A DNA stretch of 59,135 nucleotides from Saccoglossus kowalevskii (Eukaryota; Hemichordata; Enteropneusta; Harrimaniidae). Location: the NCBI RefSeq assembly GCF_000003605.2, contig NW_003106595.1, positions 82,479 to 141,613 on the forward strand, written 5' to 3'. The notes beneath the pieces are model-generated. The model searched no databases. It worked only from the letters and a program-made list of their open reading frames with translations, and was not told the origin of the DNA. Positions 45,401 through 59,135 of this stretch are shown here, one piece after another. Each line of letters opens with the position of its first letter. Positions within the stretch are counted from its first letter, which is position 1. The position numbers were made by a program, and so were the translations under genes.

Positions 45401-48400
45401 AGTGGAACCGTTCAACCCAGGAGCATTAGAAATAACAAGCGGTTTCTTTTTTTTTTTTTACTAAAGATCTGAATAGTAGCCGTCACACTGTGCCAGTTTT
45501 CATGACGAGTCAAACAAAATCTTTCTCGGCTGCTGCTCTGATATCGCTACTCAGGCACCATGTGTGTGCCAAGTATTGTATTCACGCTGAGGTGCTTTCC
45601 ATTGAATCATGTGATCGACCTCAAATTACCTGCAACAAATGAGGCAGTGTTCATTACATGCAACTAGCCACCCTGTCTGAAATCTCCTATTGTTTGCGCA
45701 CTATCCTTACACAATGTCCTGACAAAGACAACTTATATAATAATACATGGACTTGTTTCCATAACAACTATTCAGAAATAAGATGGTATGTTGAACAAAG
45801 ACAAGGCACCTGTACCGTGAGATGGAATCCTATATTACGTGCAATTGACGTAAGTAGTGCATAGACCTCCAAAAACAAGCATGCGTAAATTATGGAACAG
45901 TTGATTTCAAATTACTGGTAAACTACATACACTAATTTAAATGAAAATGAAATAAATTCAGAAAAAGAAACCACTGTAATTCTTTGTTGTAGGCAGCATG
46001 CAAAACTAGAGCATTCACTTCCGGTTCAGTATTATCGTATTTGTTATTAGAAGCCTATCTCCAATAAAAGCTGACATAAGCCAAAAATTGATATTTTGAC
46101 CATAGACACACCTGTGTTATTTACATATAAAGTGCATTTGTTAATAGTAGAGCAAATCAATAGGAGGAATATGTCACGTAATAACCCTCCAAGAGATAAA
46201 GGTGACGTTACCTCTCACCTTGCTATTCTAATGATATCAGTTCATCCCAGGATGCACCCAGATAGCGTATGATAAAGCCACAGCAGACAAAAGATAATAC
46301 GGACATAGCCACAATAGAGTGACAGAAAATAATCATTTTTATTTTTCAAGTGTTAGTATATTTTCATTGTTATACCCATACAATCACCTAGCATGCCAAC
46401 AGAGCTGTTCAACTCAAGTACTTCTACGCACTGACTACTCCATGTTAAAGCAAGAATTCAGACTGGCAGTGAGTGACCTTTGACCTTGACATGCAGCAGC
46501 TATCACAACCATCCCAAAGCACATGCCCAAATGTCACACATAACAATAACAAAGTCTGACTTTTCACCGTATAAATCTGATTACGGTTTAATTATGAACA
46601 TATTTTTCTCTACATCATAACCTTCTAACAATTTTATGATCTATCCATTACCATGCTAAAAAATGTCGCCCATATCGAACATGCTGCGTTTACAGCAATC
46701 CCTGTCTGTCATAAGCAGCTAGAGAGATTCCATAACAGTTTACAGTAAGTTAGAAAAGGAAACACTAGTAGCTTGACACAAACATTTATTCCTAAACAAA
46801 TTCATAAGGTTTATGATAAAATATGACGAAATATGATCTGCCCTTGATCATAACAATAAAAATTTAAAAGCACTCCTGAGATAATTATTGCACTTCATCA
46901 TGGCACAATACTTCACAACAAATCATATTCTTGTTTTAAGATCCATGCAAAAAACTTGAAAAGAGTGGTTGATGTACTAATACTATTCCCTTATGTGGCA
47001 ACTTGTGAGTAGGCAACAATTACAAGTGACATATTTATGATTATAAAACTCTAAAACTTAATTAATGTACAACATCATTGTCTATTACTCTGTGCATCAA
47101 AATCATATTAGTCACCATAGCAACAAAGGAAATAATATTTGGAAATTGAGTGACCTTCAACCTTCTGAACATAAATCTGTGTCTGGGTGAAACATGTGCA
47201 TTGATACACTGTACGCATGTAGATCACAATAAAAGACCAATAATCTAAAATCTCTGCAACAACATATCCATTAAATAAAACCCAGAGAATATTTACATCT
47301 CTAAAGTATATTACCGGTATTATTATTAACATTGGAGAAAAAAGTAAGTCAAGGATACACATAAAATCAGAAAACAATAGCCATTGTCATTCTTGGACTG
47401 AACAATGAAACCTCAGGATTTCCTTTCCGTTGGTATAATCCTAACAGCCCTCAGAGAGCTTTGAAGTCAGGTGACCCTTTAAGTACAATGCTTTGATTGT
47501 ATACTTAGAACTAAAATGTCTGCCAGTCAGCCATGTTTGATTGGATCACAGAAAAGAATACATGCATATTTAAATAGTCCTTGTGTTGTGAGATGGCATG
47601 TATATAGTTTGAATCACTGTGTCAAAAATTTATGATTTTGGAAGTTTGGGAAAGAAACACCTGTATTTGGCCATCCTGGCTAAGATCAACAAAAATAACG
47701 AAGAGTCTGACCAGCAACATTTATAATATACTGCATTTGCTAGGATAAATGCTAACGATAAAATGTTACAATTTTTGGATTAGTGCAAGACATACTGCAC
47801 GGATCCCAAAATGACAGTAAAAGAGATTGGTTATAAAAAAAATGGTATCTCAGAGAATGTTAACAACTTAAGGTTATGGTCAATTTAAGTATCTAGGTCA
47901 CAACTGTGAACAACTTAACAAACATGCTTATACAAGTGGAGTATATTTATTGACATTTAAAGTCAGTTTATTTGCTTTCCATGACAGTGGATGTGTACCT
48001 AAACTTGCCAATCAGGTAGGATAGTCTCCATAGTAATTATATTTAAACAGTCAAGTTTATCTTGATACAATTTGTATATTCTTCTAAAAACTATCAAAAA
48101 ACTATCAAGACTAGTAGAGCTATTTCTAATAAGGGCAATTATTACTGGCAATTTTTTTATAATTTCATAACTTTTGCTATATAGGATACATATATGACAA
48201 TAAAAGAAATGGCAATAACAACCTTTGACCTCATTGAAATGATTTTCAATTGTGGTGCACATTGCACATGTATTTTAATGACAGCTGGTAAATTATGACA
48301 AATAATAAAAACTGAAGAAAACTGCACCATTTTACTGACTGATTATTTGTCACTACTACTGTATATGTACAAATTACATGTACATTGTTAGAACAATAAG

Positions 48401-51400
48401 CATTTAATAACTTAGGCTTATTTTATTCAACGTTTTTATTGACTGGTGATAACAACTCCCGAATAATATGACCTCAGTGTGATCAGATATTATTAAAGCA
48501 TATATGGGCTGCACACATTGATTTATGTCATTTTAGTGACAGCCCCCTTACAATTACACTGAAACCTACAAGATGACAATCACACCCAGTCAAGCTGTAT
48601 ACATTATTGGTATTCAACCTCCCCCCTGGCATTAATAAAGAAAATATTTCATTCCACCTCCACCCCCCAAAATGTTCTATAATATGTGGCCGTCGATTAC
48701 CAGTTCATTTTATAATTTTTAAAACACTGGAATTGTTGCCATAATATATATTCAGATATTTGTAAAATTATCTTACAGTAAATTATCAAAAAACATTTTC
48801 AGTACCCAGTAATACCACAATTTCAACACATTGCCAACAGCACATCATGTGTCAGTAAAACACAAAAAACACATGGATGTTGGGCTCTATACAGATGCCA
48901 GTGTGTTAACATACATAGGAATAGGCACAAAATTAGAAAAACGTTTACATTAGATTATTTAAAATCAAAAAAATTGCCTACATAATAGTTTATCACAATG
49001 AAAAAGTGAAATGTAAAGAAACACGCAGCCAGACCGTGATGAAATGAACATTCACAAAATTTTATTCATGTACAGTAGGTTCAGCCAGCCAGCTGCTGCC
49101 ATACACAGATTACACTGCGAAAACACAGATTACACTGTGCATGTCCTCCTCTGTGACGTGCATGCATGCAGGCATGTCCTCAATGCTGAAATATAGGTAA
49201 TTATCAGACAGTATACTTGTGCCAAAGCTAGGGTACAGGGTGGAGTGAGTCGGGTAGTGGGTAATAGGGGAATGGACTGTTCATATTATCTTTACAGATC
49301 AAGAAGATATGTAAATAAAACCATCAAAGAACATGCACTTGTATAAACACAATCAGGTCTGCAATCCCATCATAATTATATCATCTTAGGTTGAGATATA
49401 CAATCCAATCCACCAGTGCAATTCGGGTCAAATTACTGTCACCCTACAACCAGCGAGTCAAACGCGGCAACAATTTACTATTGTCAACAATTGCCCAAAA
49501 CACCAATAACCCTGTTTCTGTTTTGCTGATATGAAAGGTTTTAATGCGTACACCTGACATGTGTCTGAAACAAATGCAAAATGTGATAGAGGAAAAAAAA
49601 AAAACTGAATGAGCAAAGGTCAAATGAGGTCAGAACTAGTGTTGCCATAAAGATAACAGTTACATTGTTCCATCACCCCCATATATTACAGACGTAAGGG
49701 AGCCCTCCCTTGTGTGTAAATTTGGTTTTATACTATAATTATATTAATTATGCCCAGTTAGAGCATAATTCAGATGACAATGATACCAGTAAATGATGCA
49801 TTAATGTACTATACAACAAAACAATACATTTAAATCCATGTGTGTATTGGTATTCATAATGTGGTGATTCAATTAAAATTTGGTGAAAAACCAAATCGAT
49901 ATGTATTATCTGGTTATCATGTGTCTGTTTAACCCTACCTGGATGCCATCAATTTTCCCATCAAAATCTTGGAGCAACACTTTTCACATTCTTATGCATT
50001 TTTCAATAATTTTGTTGGTAAACTTTGAATAAAATTTGTAATTGGCTACAGGTCTTTATCAAAATTTCAGAATTTTATTAATTGCAAAAAGTTGAATTTG
50101 GAGTTCAAAAAGTTAACAAACAAAGCACAAATACATGTATATAACAGAGAGACAAATACTTGGAATAAAGGTCATACTAGAACTAAAAAGTTCACAAGCC
50201 CTGGTACGGTATATCTGTTACCGATAATAACCGGTAATTGATAATACAATAAAATTGTGTGTTTTAGTACTATTTGACGGTCAAACACGTCTCTGATAAC
50301 GGCATGTGCATGTATCTGACACTGTTATCTTGTAAATTGGGAGAATATTCAATGACTGTACACGATTTGAACATTATTTAACTACTCATCCTTCTTGCAA
50401 CATATCGTGTCTACACCAAGTATTAACAGATTGTTGAACTTCATTATTTGACCAACCTTCAACCCTAAATGCATCAAAAAATGTATGTACAAGGATTTTT
50501 CAAATGTATACCTAATCTTGTCTCAAAAGAGGTCTATAAAACTGATTTAAGCAATGGCAATGAACAAGTACAATACTGAAGAACGTACGTCACATTATTG
50601 CAAGTATGAGCGGATGTTGGTTGTGTTCCACGATTGTATTCAGTGTGGAGGATACAATATCTAGCACCAAACAACGAATGTGTACATAATTTATGCTTTG
50701 TAGTGATGTGAAGTGAATTAAGCATGCTCTAACACGCAAACATACAACCCAGTAATTGGTGCAGATCCAGAGGTGGCAGAAACTAACTGAGAGATTTCAA
50801 CAATACTTCAATGTCAAGTTGCACAATGCCCCAATCCATTTCCTCACAAGCTCTGTTTTTTAACCTTTTATTGTGACTCAACAGGAGGGGGATCAGATTC
50901 ACCATGAGAAGAATAGTCAATAATTTGAGAAACTAGATGCAAGAAACTAATCTTTGGAGCTTTAAAATGTTCTCAATGAGAACATAAACAGAGATCGAGT
51001 CATACGGGTCCATCCACAACAAACAAACAAAGCATGCTTCAGTGAATGTTGGTTTTTCTTCCAGTGCTAGTTTCCACTCACTAACAATACTGCTGAAAGG
51101 AAATACACTTGATCCAGCGAAATTGAAACGTCCAGTGATTAAGGGATGATGTAGCAAGAAAAACTGCTAATGCAAAGAATATGTGTCAAATTAACGCTCG
51201 TAGACCTGATGTACAACTCCTAAAAGGGTCACACATCCTGATAATTTCACTGTAAATGAGAATTGCTCATTATTTCCCTCCAAATGCAAACAAGTGTCAT
51301 TCAAGTTCAACAACATTTAAACATGGCAAAAATTTACATACAATATTAGAAATTATTGCTGTTAATTTTTCAGGCAATGATACCCCCAAGAAGAACCAGG

Positions 51401-54400
51401 ATGTGTGACCTTTAGGGGGTCATGCTTGTGTAATTTTTCAGATTAAATATACTTTTCAGCAAATATACATGTATTTTAAAGTTCAGTGGAAATCAAATAA
51501 ACAAATCTATATAGCGCATGTACATACAGTGGGAATTACATTGTGACCAGGGTGAAAAACATGGGCCTTTAAAACTAAATATAAAAGAAACCTTGTAGCC
51601 TTGCAATGGCAAAGTCTTTTGAATTTCTTGTGGTAGCAATAGCAGACTCACTCCTGTCACGCATTAGATTGTGATTTATCGCAACAAAAGCAAATTCATG
51701 ATTCATTTCAGCATCAAAGTATATTTTATTTTAAATTTTTTTTTGGTTTTCTCAACTCATACAACAAAACCATTGTACTCTCATTGCTTCGTGTACACAC
51801 GTTGAGATTGTATATGTTATCAACCAGAAATAGTTATTAAAACAATACACAATAAGCACCCGGGTTACACAAATATAACAAAATATTTTTTAAACTGTAT
51901 AAACACAGGTAATGAAATGGTTTCATGGCTACGCACTAAAGTTTCTAAGTATATACTCTCCGTCAACATAAATATGCTACCGTAACCCTTTTTTTTTTCA
52001 AAAATGTGGCCCTGTTTCAGGGACCTCCGATCAATGTATCGAACACAATAAGCAAAATACAATCCCACTACACACCCATCTATAATTGAACAAATAAACT
52101 TATCCATTCTTTTATACTACAATTCAATATTTTCTAGTAGGTCAGTTTACCTACTGTTAACAATTAGGTTACTAACAAAGACATCTTTTTTTTTTTCAAA
52201 ACTTACCACAAAGCCATGCTTCTAAAAATTCACAATTGTAGTTACAAAGTAGGTTGGGGTTTGAGAATGGGTGTACTATGGATACTGTATTATAGAATTT
52301 ACAAATAATTTAGATGTAATTTTGTGGTATCGTTCCTGACATGATAAATAAATGTATTACCGATAGTGAAACCAACAAAGTTCAAGAGCATGTTCAGAAG
52401 AAACGAATATGAAAATAGCAATGTATTGCATGACAGTTTTGAATTTAGGAGAGATATTTGAGTTCTGTGCAGACGCATGGAAAACAAAAGTATTACTTGG
52501 ACAGCTAAATCAATTTTAGCTTATTTTAATATTCACACATTAAGCAAGTATACAAAATTTTATATATAATTTTAAATTAATTAATTGATTGATTAGTTTT
52601 CGCACCCAAAACAGACAGTGTTCAGGTGCAATGTCAAATAGGCAGTTACATATTCTAAGTTTAACCGATTGTATTTTAAATAGGTTTGATCAACAATTTT
52701 TTGAAGGCTTTTACTGAAATGACAGACACATCTACATTGTGTTAAGTCAGTAGGGATGCATATGGTTAATGCATATATAGCATCAAACTTAGAATATTAT
52801 GTAGCTACTACAAACTGTTTTACTTTAGAAAACAAAACTACGCAATATGATGCTGGTATATATGTATCTAAGAAGAAGAAAATTATAGAAATATACATAA
52901 AACTAGAAAAAAAAATAATAGGTTTAACCATGGACCTTAGATCTTTGGTTTAACAACTTTCCTTCATAGTTTGTATGTGTAAAATAGTGTGTAAATTATC
53001 CACAACGACGAGTGCAATAGTGGTGTGAGATCTACACAAAGTGTATATATCCCAGCTGGCATCATTCCAATATGGCTTCACTTCAACTAAATGTGCTGCC
53101 CAAAAGTAAAGTACACTAAGAATCAAACTTTCTACTGTTAAATATCATATTTTAATATAGATGACAACAAATTTCTACATAAGTACACTTATTTTTTGTT
53201 TAAATATACCAGAAAACAAAGCTATGTGGGGGATAAATGTAACCCCCCCCAAAAAGAGGTCAGGCCAGCCAAGTGTGTAAATGTTTGTGATGTTCTTTTT
53301 ACAGTTGACCTCAACTTGACCTCTCAGCAGGTATGGCAGAAAAGCAACTCCAAACAGAGAAATTAACAAAATTAATCTACACATATATTTTGATATGGGG
53401 GGGCCAGACAGAGCACAAAATGAATTGTTCCCATGGTTAATAAATGATAGAATAATACGCATATACAATAAAACATGATAACCAGTTGTCATTGCATTAT
53501 AGACAGGACTATTATGAATGATCTACAAAAATGAATGTACATGTAAGTGACGAGGTCACCTTGAAACTGAAAGAAAACATAATACTGTGTTATCTCTGCT
53601 GTCATCATAGATAGAAGAGACATGATCAAAAGAGGACAGGCGACCAGACAGGTCTTACATCCACCTTATTAGCATAATTGTCCCAGATTTGATGTAACAA
53701 CATGCAGGAGGAACCGGGTACAATTAGCAAACAATAAGAAATATTTCAGAAATAGCAAAAAATATGCATCAGGAATGCCACAAAAATTTGTTAATTGTCT
53801 AAACCCACAGAAATCCCTGAAAACAAAGAAATGTGTATCCTATGGTCCCTTTTATTCTTACTGGTAGGTAATCCAGAAAAAAATGCATTTTTAAGCACCA
53901 ACCAGCCCAGGAACAACAGTCGCTAGGAAACTACGAATAAGGGTCATGCACAAAGTCACCAGATACAACCCTACTTTAAATCCAAAGCAAACCAATCATA
54001 TTTTGGGTAACTCGGGAACAAGCTAATGCGACATCCCAGTAACACAGTGAAGGTCAGTTGCACGGGACCTGATATTTTAAAATCAAATCAATTTTCATTT
54101 AAAAGGTTCAAATGAGACAATTTCAAGTGGATGGCCCTTACACATGACTCAGCATGGGGAAACTGGATTTCCTAATGCAGTTATCGTGACTAGCGATAAA
54201 TTGTAAAGTCTAAACATGAAAAGAAAGTACCAAAAAACACAAATTGGCGATAACTACATAGATATATATTGTGTTGCATGTAAACATGTAATACTACTCT
54301 TATTATGAATTCACAGCATGTCATATGAATGACTGTGAATGTGCCAATGGTACGGTATATGTAATGAGTCCATGAAAAGTTGATGTCACCAGTTCTTTAT

Positions 54401-56171
54401 TTTAGATGGAATGTATTTTCTCTGAAAACCATAAGTTTTGATGAATCTGAAATAATCACACACATGTTGCACACAACACTGTATGTATATGCATGTATTA
54501 ACCTGTATACCATGAGTCCATGTTACAGGCGTGAATATGAACAATAATGATGATTGACATTAAATTCAGGTTGAAAACGTCAGTTTCATTAATTATTAAT
54601 CCACTGTACATGTATAAGAAAACAGAAAATCCTATGAAAAGATTCCACGAAAACGGATGTCACTAGTTCACTACGGATGCTACAGAACAGTAGCACTCCT
54701 GCTAAGTGTGGTTGTCTCAGCAACATAACAATTTATATTAAATTCATGTGCAACAAAAAATTTAATTTGATTTTTCAAAATTTCAAAATTGGAGCTCAGA
54801 TTTTACTCAAATTGTGACAATACATGTACATGTACCTGTGTTTACCAGAGAAAGACAACCAATTTATGAATGACAGTTTTAAACAAGTTAATACCAATAA
54901 TTAACAGAATAGAAATGACAAAAAATGCATTGAACTTCATATTTTGTGAGTGGATACAATCCAGAATCCAGCCACGAGAATGGAACACTTAACCAGCATG
55001 TCTGTATGGCGATCAATAGAAACGTTCCCTGCAGGCAGCCATTTTAATAATATTTGCGTGGCCTGCAGTAAAAGTCTAGTACATCGCTGGGGGGTCACTT
55101 GCACTCAATTAACCAAGCTAGACAAGGAGGGTGATGGTTGCATTCACTAATAAAACACATCATGAAAAGTGAAACAACAGACTTCACAGAAACATATGAT
55201 ATTATGAGTACTGAGAATTATGGCAATAGGTCATATGAATGCCATTTTTAATTGCACAAGACACAAGTGCAAAACATCAGATTCGATGAGTATATTAAGG
55301 AATATATATATTAAGAGGATTTTATTTTTGGCATGGTTTGTGGTTGAAACATCATTAAAGTAATAATTATTATTAATAAATTACAGTATTCAAAATGACA
55401 CTGTATACCATTATGTATTGGTACTATTATTATTTGATCATTTTGATAAATTTTCAAGTTCTGGCATTTTTATGAGTACTGGCCAAAAAATGCTACCACG
55501 CATCACCGCTATATTGAAGGGAGTACTGACCAAAAAGTACTACATGCATGTATCACAACCATTATTATAAACTAAACAGCTGTGTGTCCCCATATGGACA
55601 GACAGTCTACACGTACCAAATTTGATATGTACAAAAACATCACATGACCAAGGCTGCTATTGTGACTTATAAACAGTGACAGTATATAAAACCTAATCTA
55701 ATATTTTGTATATTCTAAAAACCAATTTACTTTTATAATGTTTATGCTGTAATTTTTTAACTCTAGTTTTAAATAACAGCACCGTTAATACAAATATTTA
55801 CTTTCATGGAATTATAATAATTTCTATACAAATTGCAAAGTTATAATGAATGACTTTAATTTTATATTTGAAAACTGAGAATGACAAAATGGCTGCAAGT
55901 CAATATTCAAGTGAATAAATTATTATAGATTTTGTAAAAATAACTTTGTTTTTAACTATTAATATTACAGGGGGCGAAAACTGCTGGCAAATAATTTAGT
56001 TAAGAGACTGTATTCTTTGAGCAATGATATAATATTATATTTGTTTTTAATTTTAAAAAAACTGCCAATTTATATAAATGGATGAATTTTAACTATCGTT
56101 CAATTAGACCAGTCAATATTCAAAGTACACATTTTCTCGACTTTTGTTAGAGATAAGCAAAATAATTATCA

Positions 56172-56173
<2 letters not shown>

Positions 56174-56206
<33 letters not shown>

Positions 56207-56220
56207 CACAAACACACACA
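56174..56220. repeat. (CA)n microsatellite
   Basis: About 47 bases of CA dinucleotide repeat with single interruptions (CGCA, AAAC). Confidence 0.95.
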
Positions 56221-58693
56221 GCATGCACTCCATGCGGTGTCACTTTGCACTAAGTGGTGTCAACATCGCATTCCCAAATTCATGGTAAATCAAGCAGCAA
56301 CTGGACAGTTACTGGGGAATATGTTTTAATTAAATATGTAAAATCTCAGCTAGACGCCCTTGAACTTTAATAACTGAAGCTTAAGAACATGAAAATAAGA
56401 GAGCTAGGACTTGAGAGGATCAGCTGGTCTGCCATATGTTGGAACTGTTGCCAATAGGACACAAAGTATCTAATTATGGTGCCAAATAAATCATCTTGCA
56501 CTCTCGTGGAGAAATTTTTTTTTTTATTAAGAAAGGATATCTGATTTTAACAGCATTGTGGGTTCAACTTCAAAGCCACAGAATCATATTATTATATTAA
56601 TATTTTAGAAAGAGGAAAACAATCTTTATTTGGTCCTGAGATGACAAGTAAAATAGTGATGCACTGTTTCTGTTCCTTTTCTCCTGTGGAATCTTTTTTT
56701 AATAATATTGAGTGCATTCAAACCAGAACAAAATCTTTTGGGGGCATGTGTATATTATCAAATCATGATATTGTTTCACAAAATTGCAGTGGGAAATGAA
56801 AAAGACTTGTGTTTGACAATTGACAGATAGAGGTGTGCATGCAGACAACCTTTCCGTCGAACAATGGGTGTGCATTTTATCTGATTAGTGATCAAGGGCT
56901 TGTACTACATATTGTAATCACCAAAACAAATCTGCTGGACTGAGTAAAACGATGAAGCTATATTACAAGGGAAACATTAAGTTCATGCACAGAAATAATA
57001 TTTATTTTATGTAGAGTGTTTATACACCCAGAATATTGACCCAAAGCAATGCTGTGGTTTTACCAGAAAAAGAGACCAATCAAGTGTTATACAAAAAAAA
57101 AAACATGAACAAAGTCAATAACTGAAGGCAGGATAATTATAGATTAACAATCTGTAAAGGAGCCTGAGTTCAATGTCAAGTGCACATTATCAGGTCATTC
57201 ATGATTGATTTTGCCTGTGAGTGAAATCAATACAGTATGGTTGGGTTTATTTCCGCCTCCACACTAACATTACTAATTGCTTTAAGTTCAATGCATTGGA
57301 GAGTATGGCTACAAGTGATGAGAAGAGAACTATTAGGACACCAGGAACCTGCACGACACGATAGCATGTGATTAATATGCATAACATGCAATTGAGTGCA
57401 AATAGAGTGCTTGATGAGGAAAACATCTATGTAATTCTAATTACATGCACAAGATTTAGCAATTAAGTTTAAAACAGTTAATTTGCATAATTCGGGCAGA
57501 CAATATTTAATACTAATGATACCTACATAGTACATGGTTAGGGTTAGGGTATAGAAGGCATGTACCTCAAATTACAGAATGACTCATATTTTCCTAACCT
57601 ACATATTTTATCTACCAACTGTGTAATGTCAGTGTCCTTAGTGAATCATTTATATTTGTAAGTCAGTGGAGTTAAGGAGCATTGTTGGCTATTGTTTCAG
57701 AATATTGACACAATGTTGCTCCCAATTGGGCAACAGCATCACTATGATTTACACGAACAAATTCTGTAAAACGTTTCAACTTTTTATTTAAGATTTGATA
57801 CAAGCACTCTTGATAGATGCAAATTGTTTTGTAGAAATATTTTTCAAAACTTTGAAACAGTAGATAGCACCATATTGGTTTTGGTAGGAGTTTTATATCT
57901 CCTAACCTAAGACATGAAACATTTTTTTGAATGCTTGAAATATTTTGGTTTAATAATTTAATACTTAAAACGACAATTGTTGCAGCGTTGCCCCGCCACG
58001 GAACTTATGGATTACCGGTACACTAATACGTTTTGTTGGTGTTAAAAATATAAATCTCAGTCATAAAGAAGCTTGCTACAACAAGTGAATACAGTTATAT
58101 AACGGTCTTGACAACTTTCTAAACACTTCAGGTGCAAGCAGTGAAACATTTAAGCAGAAAACAAACCAATTCTGATGCAAAGTGAGTTAAAAAAAAAAAT
58201 ACAAGCTTGATAAAAACCAATCACAGATATTAACTGTAGATAATTTGGTACTTTGATATGTTTACATTGATTATCAAGTCTTAAGTCATAATCCTCTGTT
58301 GACAACACTGTCTGGCAGTAACACATCACAATACTTAATCCCTCAGCTATGTTGTGATGGTTTTAAACATTTCACAAATAGTATGATAACCAGTACCGAC
58401 CATTATATCATCGCATCACTCCCATTTATCAGCAGTATTAGGCAAAATCACAGCACAAAATGGCTAGAATATAGTTCTTTAATTTGCATATAATTTGTCA
58501 AGAAAAACAGATTGAATAGTTACAAAGCAAGAACGTTGCCATTCTTGATGTTATACAAGATATTCTATGCATTTTGTATTCCAAGTGAAATAATCCATGG
58601 AGATTGTATGTCTATATGTGACATCGACAATCAAATTTAATTTAATTAAAAAATCTTCCTGAATTTCTTGAGTAAAGAGAAATTTTGTATCAG

Positions 58694-59135
58694 TAAACAT
58701 CTCACTGGAGACCTTAAGACAGGGTGTTACAGTGAACATCTCACTGGGATCCTTAAGACAGGGTGCTACAGTGAACATCTCACTGGAGACATTATGGCAT
58801 GGTGTTACAGTGAACATCTCACTGGGATCCTTAAGACAGGGTGCTACAGTGAACATCTCACTGGGATCCTTAAGACAGGGTGTTACAGTGAACATCTCAC
58901 TGGAGACCTTAAGACAGGGTGTTACAGTGAACATCTCACTGGAGACATTATGGCATGGTGCTACAGTGAACATCTCACTGGAGACCTTAAGACAGGGTGT
59001 TACAGTGAACATCTCACTGGAGACCTTAAGACAGGGTGTTACAGTGAACATCTCACTGGAGACATTATGGCATGGTGCTACAGTGAACATCTCACTGGAG
59101 ACCTTAAGACAGGGTGTTACAGTGAACATCTCACT
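58694..59135. repeat. 39-bp minisatellite, about 11 copies, running off the right edge
   Basis: The unit includes ACAGTGAACATCTCACTGG and then one of three variant cores: GAGACCTTAAGACAGGGTG, GATCCTTAAGACAGGGTG (one base apart at its start) or GAGACATTATGGCATGGTG. Because 39 is divisible by three and the unit has no stop on the minus strand, it forms an apparent 13-residue repeat ORF (MFTVTPCLKVSSE). No splice signal or conserved domain ties it to the kinesin gene. Confidence 0.92.

Larger units (their letters stand above)
42490..59135 (-). other. At least 16.6 kb without recognised exons (5' intron)
   Basis: The P-loop exon begins mid-motor, so this is most likely one very long intron or part of several. 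I searched the minus strand by eye for the VKVAVRVRP and YWS-type motifs of the kinesin N terminus and found none. It contains a decayed MITE relative (46035-46100), a (CA)n run, a short TTAGGG run and the 39-bp minisatellite. A small poorly conserved exon could have been missed. Confidence 0.7.

Noticed and set aside
57534-57550. GGTTAGGGTTAGGGT telomere-like run
   Set aside because: Only two and a half units; far too short to indicate a telomere or a fusion point.
58551-59129. 192-codon minus-strand ORF
   Set aside because: Produced by a stop-free 39-bp minisatellite; no domain, no splice context, and the non-repeat end looks random.
42490-59135. First coding exon of the kinesin (VKVAVRVRP motif)
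   Set aside because: No match seen on the minus strand by eye; the N terminus is taken to lie outside the window.

Overview
This window looks like nuclear DNA of a non-vertebrate animal. It is AT-rich, its coding sequence sits in many small exons with GT/AG introns, and it holds minisatellites, foldback and inverted-repeat elements and one 50-base assembly gap. A marine deuterostome such as a hemichordate would fit, but that is inference; nothing here fixes the species.

One gene fills the window on the minus strand: a kinesin-3 family motor most like vertebrate STARD9 (KIF16A). I could join 20 coding exons from 42489 down to base 1 with matching splice phases at every junction. They encode about 4,570 codons, and the gene is open at both ends. 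In transcript order: the ATP-binding P-loop exon (42370-42489); the rest of the motor with switch I, switch II, the L12 loop and neck linker (41135 to 32452); a short neck coil and hinge (31913 to 31477); an FHA domain split over four exons (30378 to 18394) with a 10.1-kb intron inside it; linker exons (18098 to 13997); a coiled coil (13319 to 12079); then one giant exon (11651 to the window edge) of about 3,880 codons. The giant exon encodes an acidic, Ser/Thr-rich, probably disordered tail that ends in 50-residue tandem repeats. The first ~80 residues of the motor, the promoter and, if the STARD9 assignment holds, a C-terminal START lipid-binding domain all lie outside the window.

Four things in the gene deserve attention. 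The L12 loop of the motor carries a Ser/Asp-rich insertion in place of the usual kinesin-3 lysine loop, and an in-phase 18-nt candidate microexon would lengthen it. A candidate alternative first exon (33180-33249) lies inside the motor region and is in phase to make a motorless protein. The 150-bp coding repeat at the left end is organised into 300-bp higher-order units and carries three single-base indels that break the frame. The tail holds several TQT-type motifs of the kind bound by dynein light chain LC8.

The introns hold the non-coding structure: a 146-bp foldback (15487-15632), a 61-bp minisatellite with regularly spaced CCAAT-type and CRE-like motifs (22078-22615), a composite repeat with inverted ends (23721-25085, including the gap), a 184-bp MITE (25505-25688), a possible older DNA transposon with an ORF (about 30618-31262) and a 39-bp minisatellite running off the right edge (58694-59135). 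From 42490 to 59135 I found no exon of this or any other gene. I recognised no rRNA, tRNA or CRISPR.
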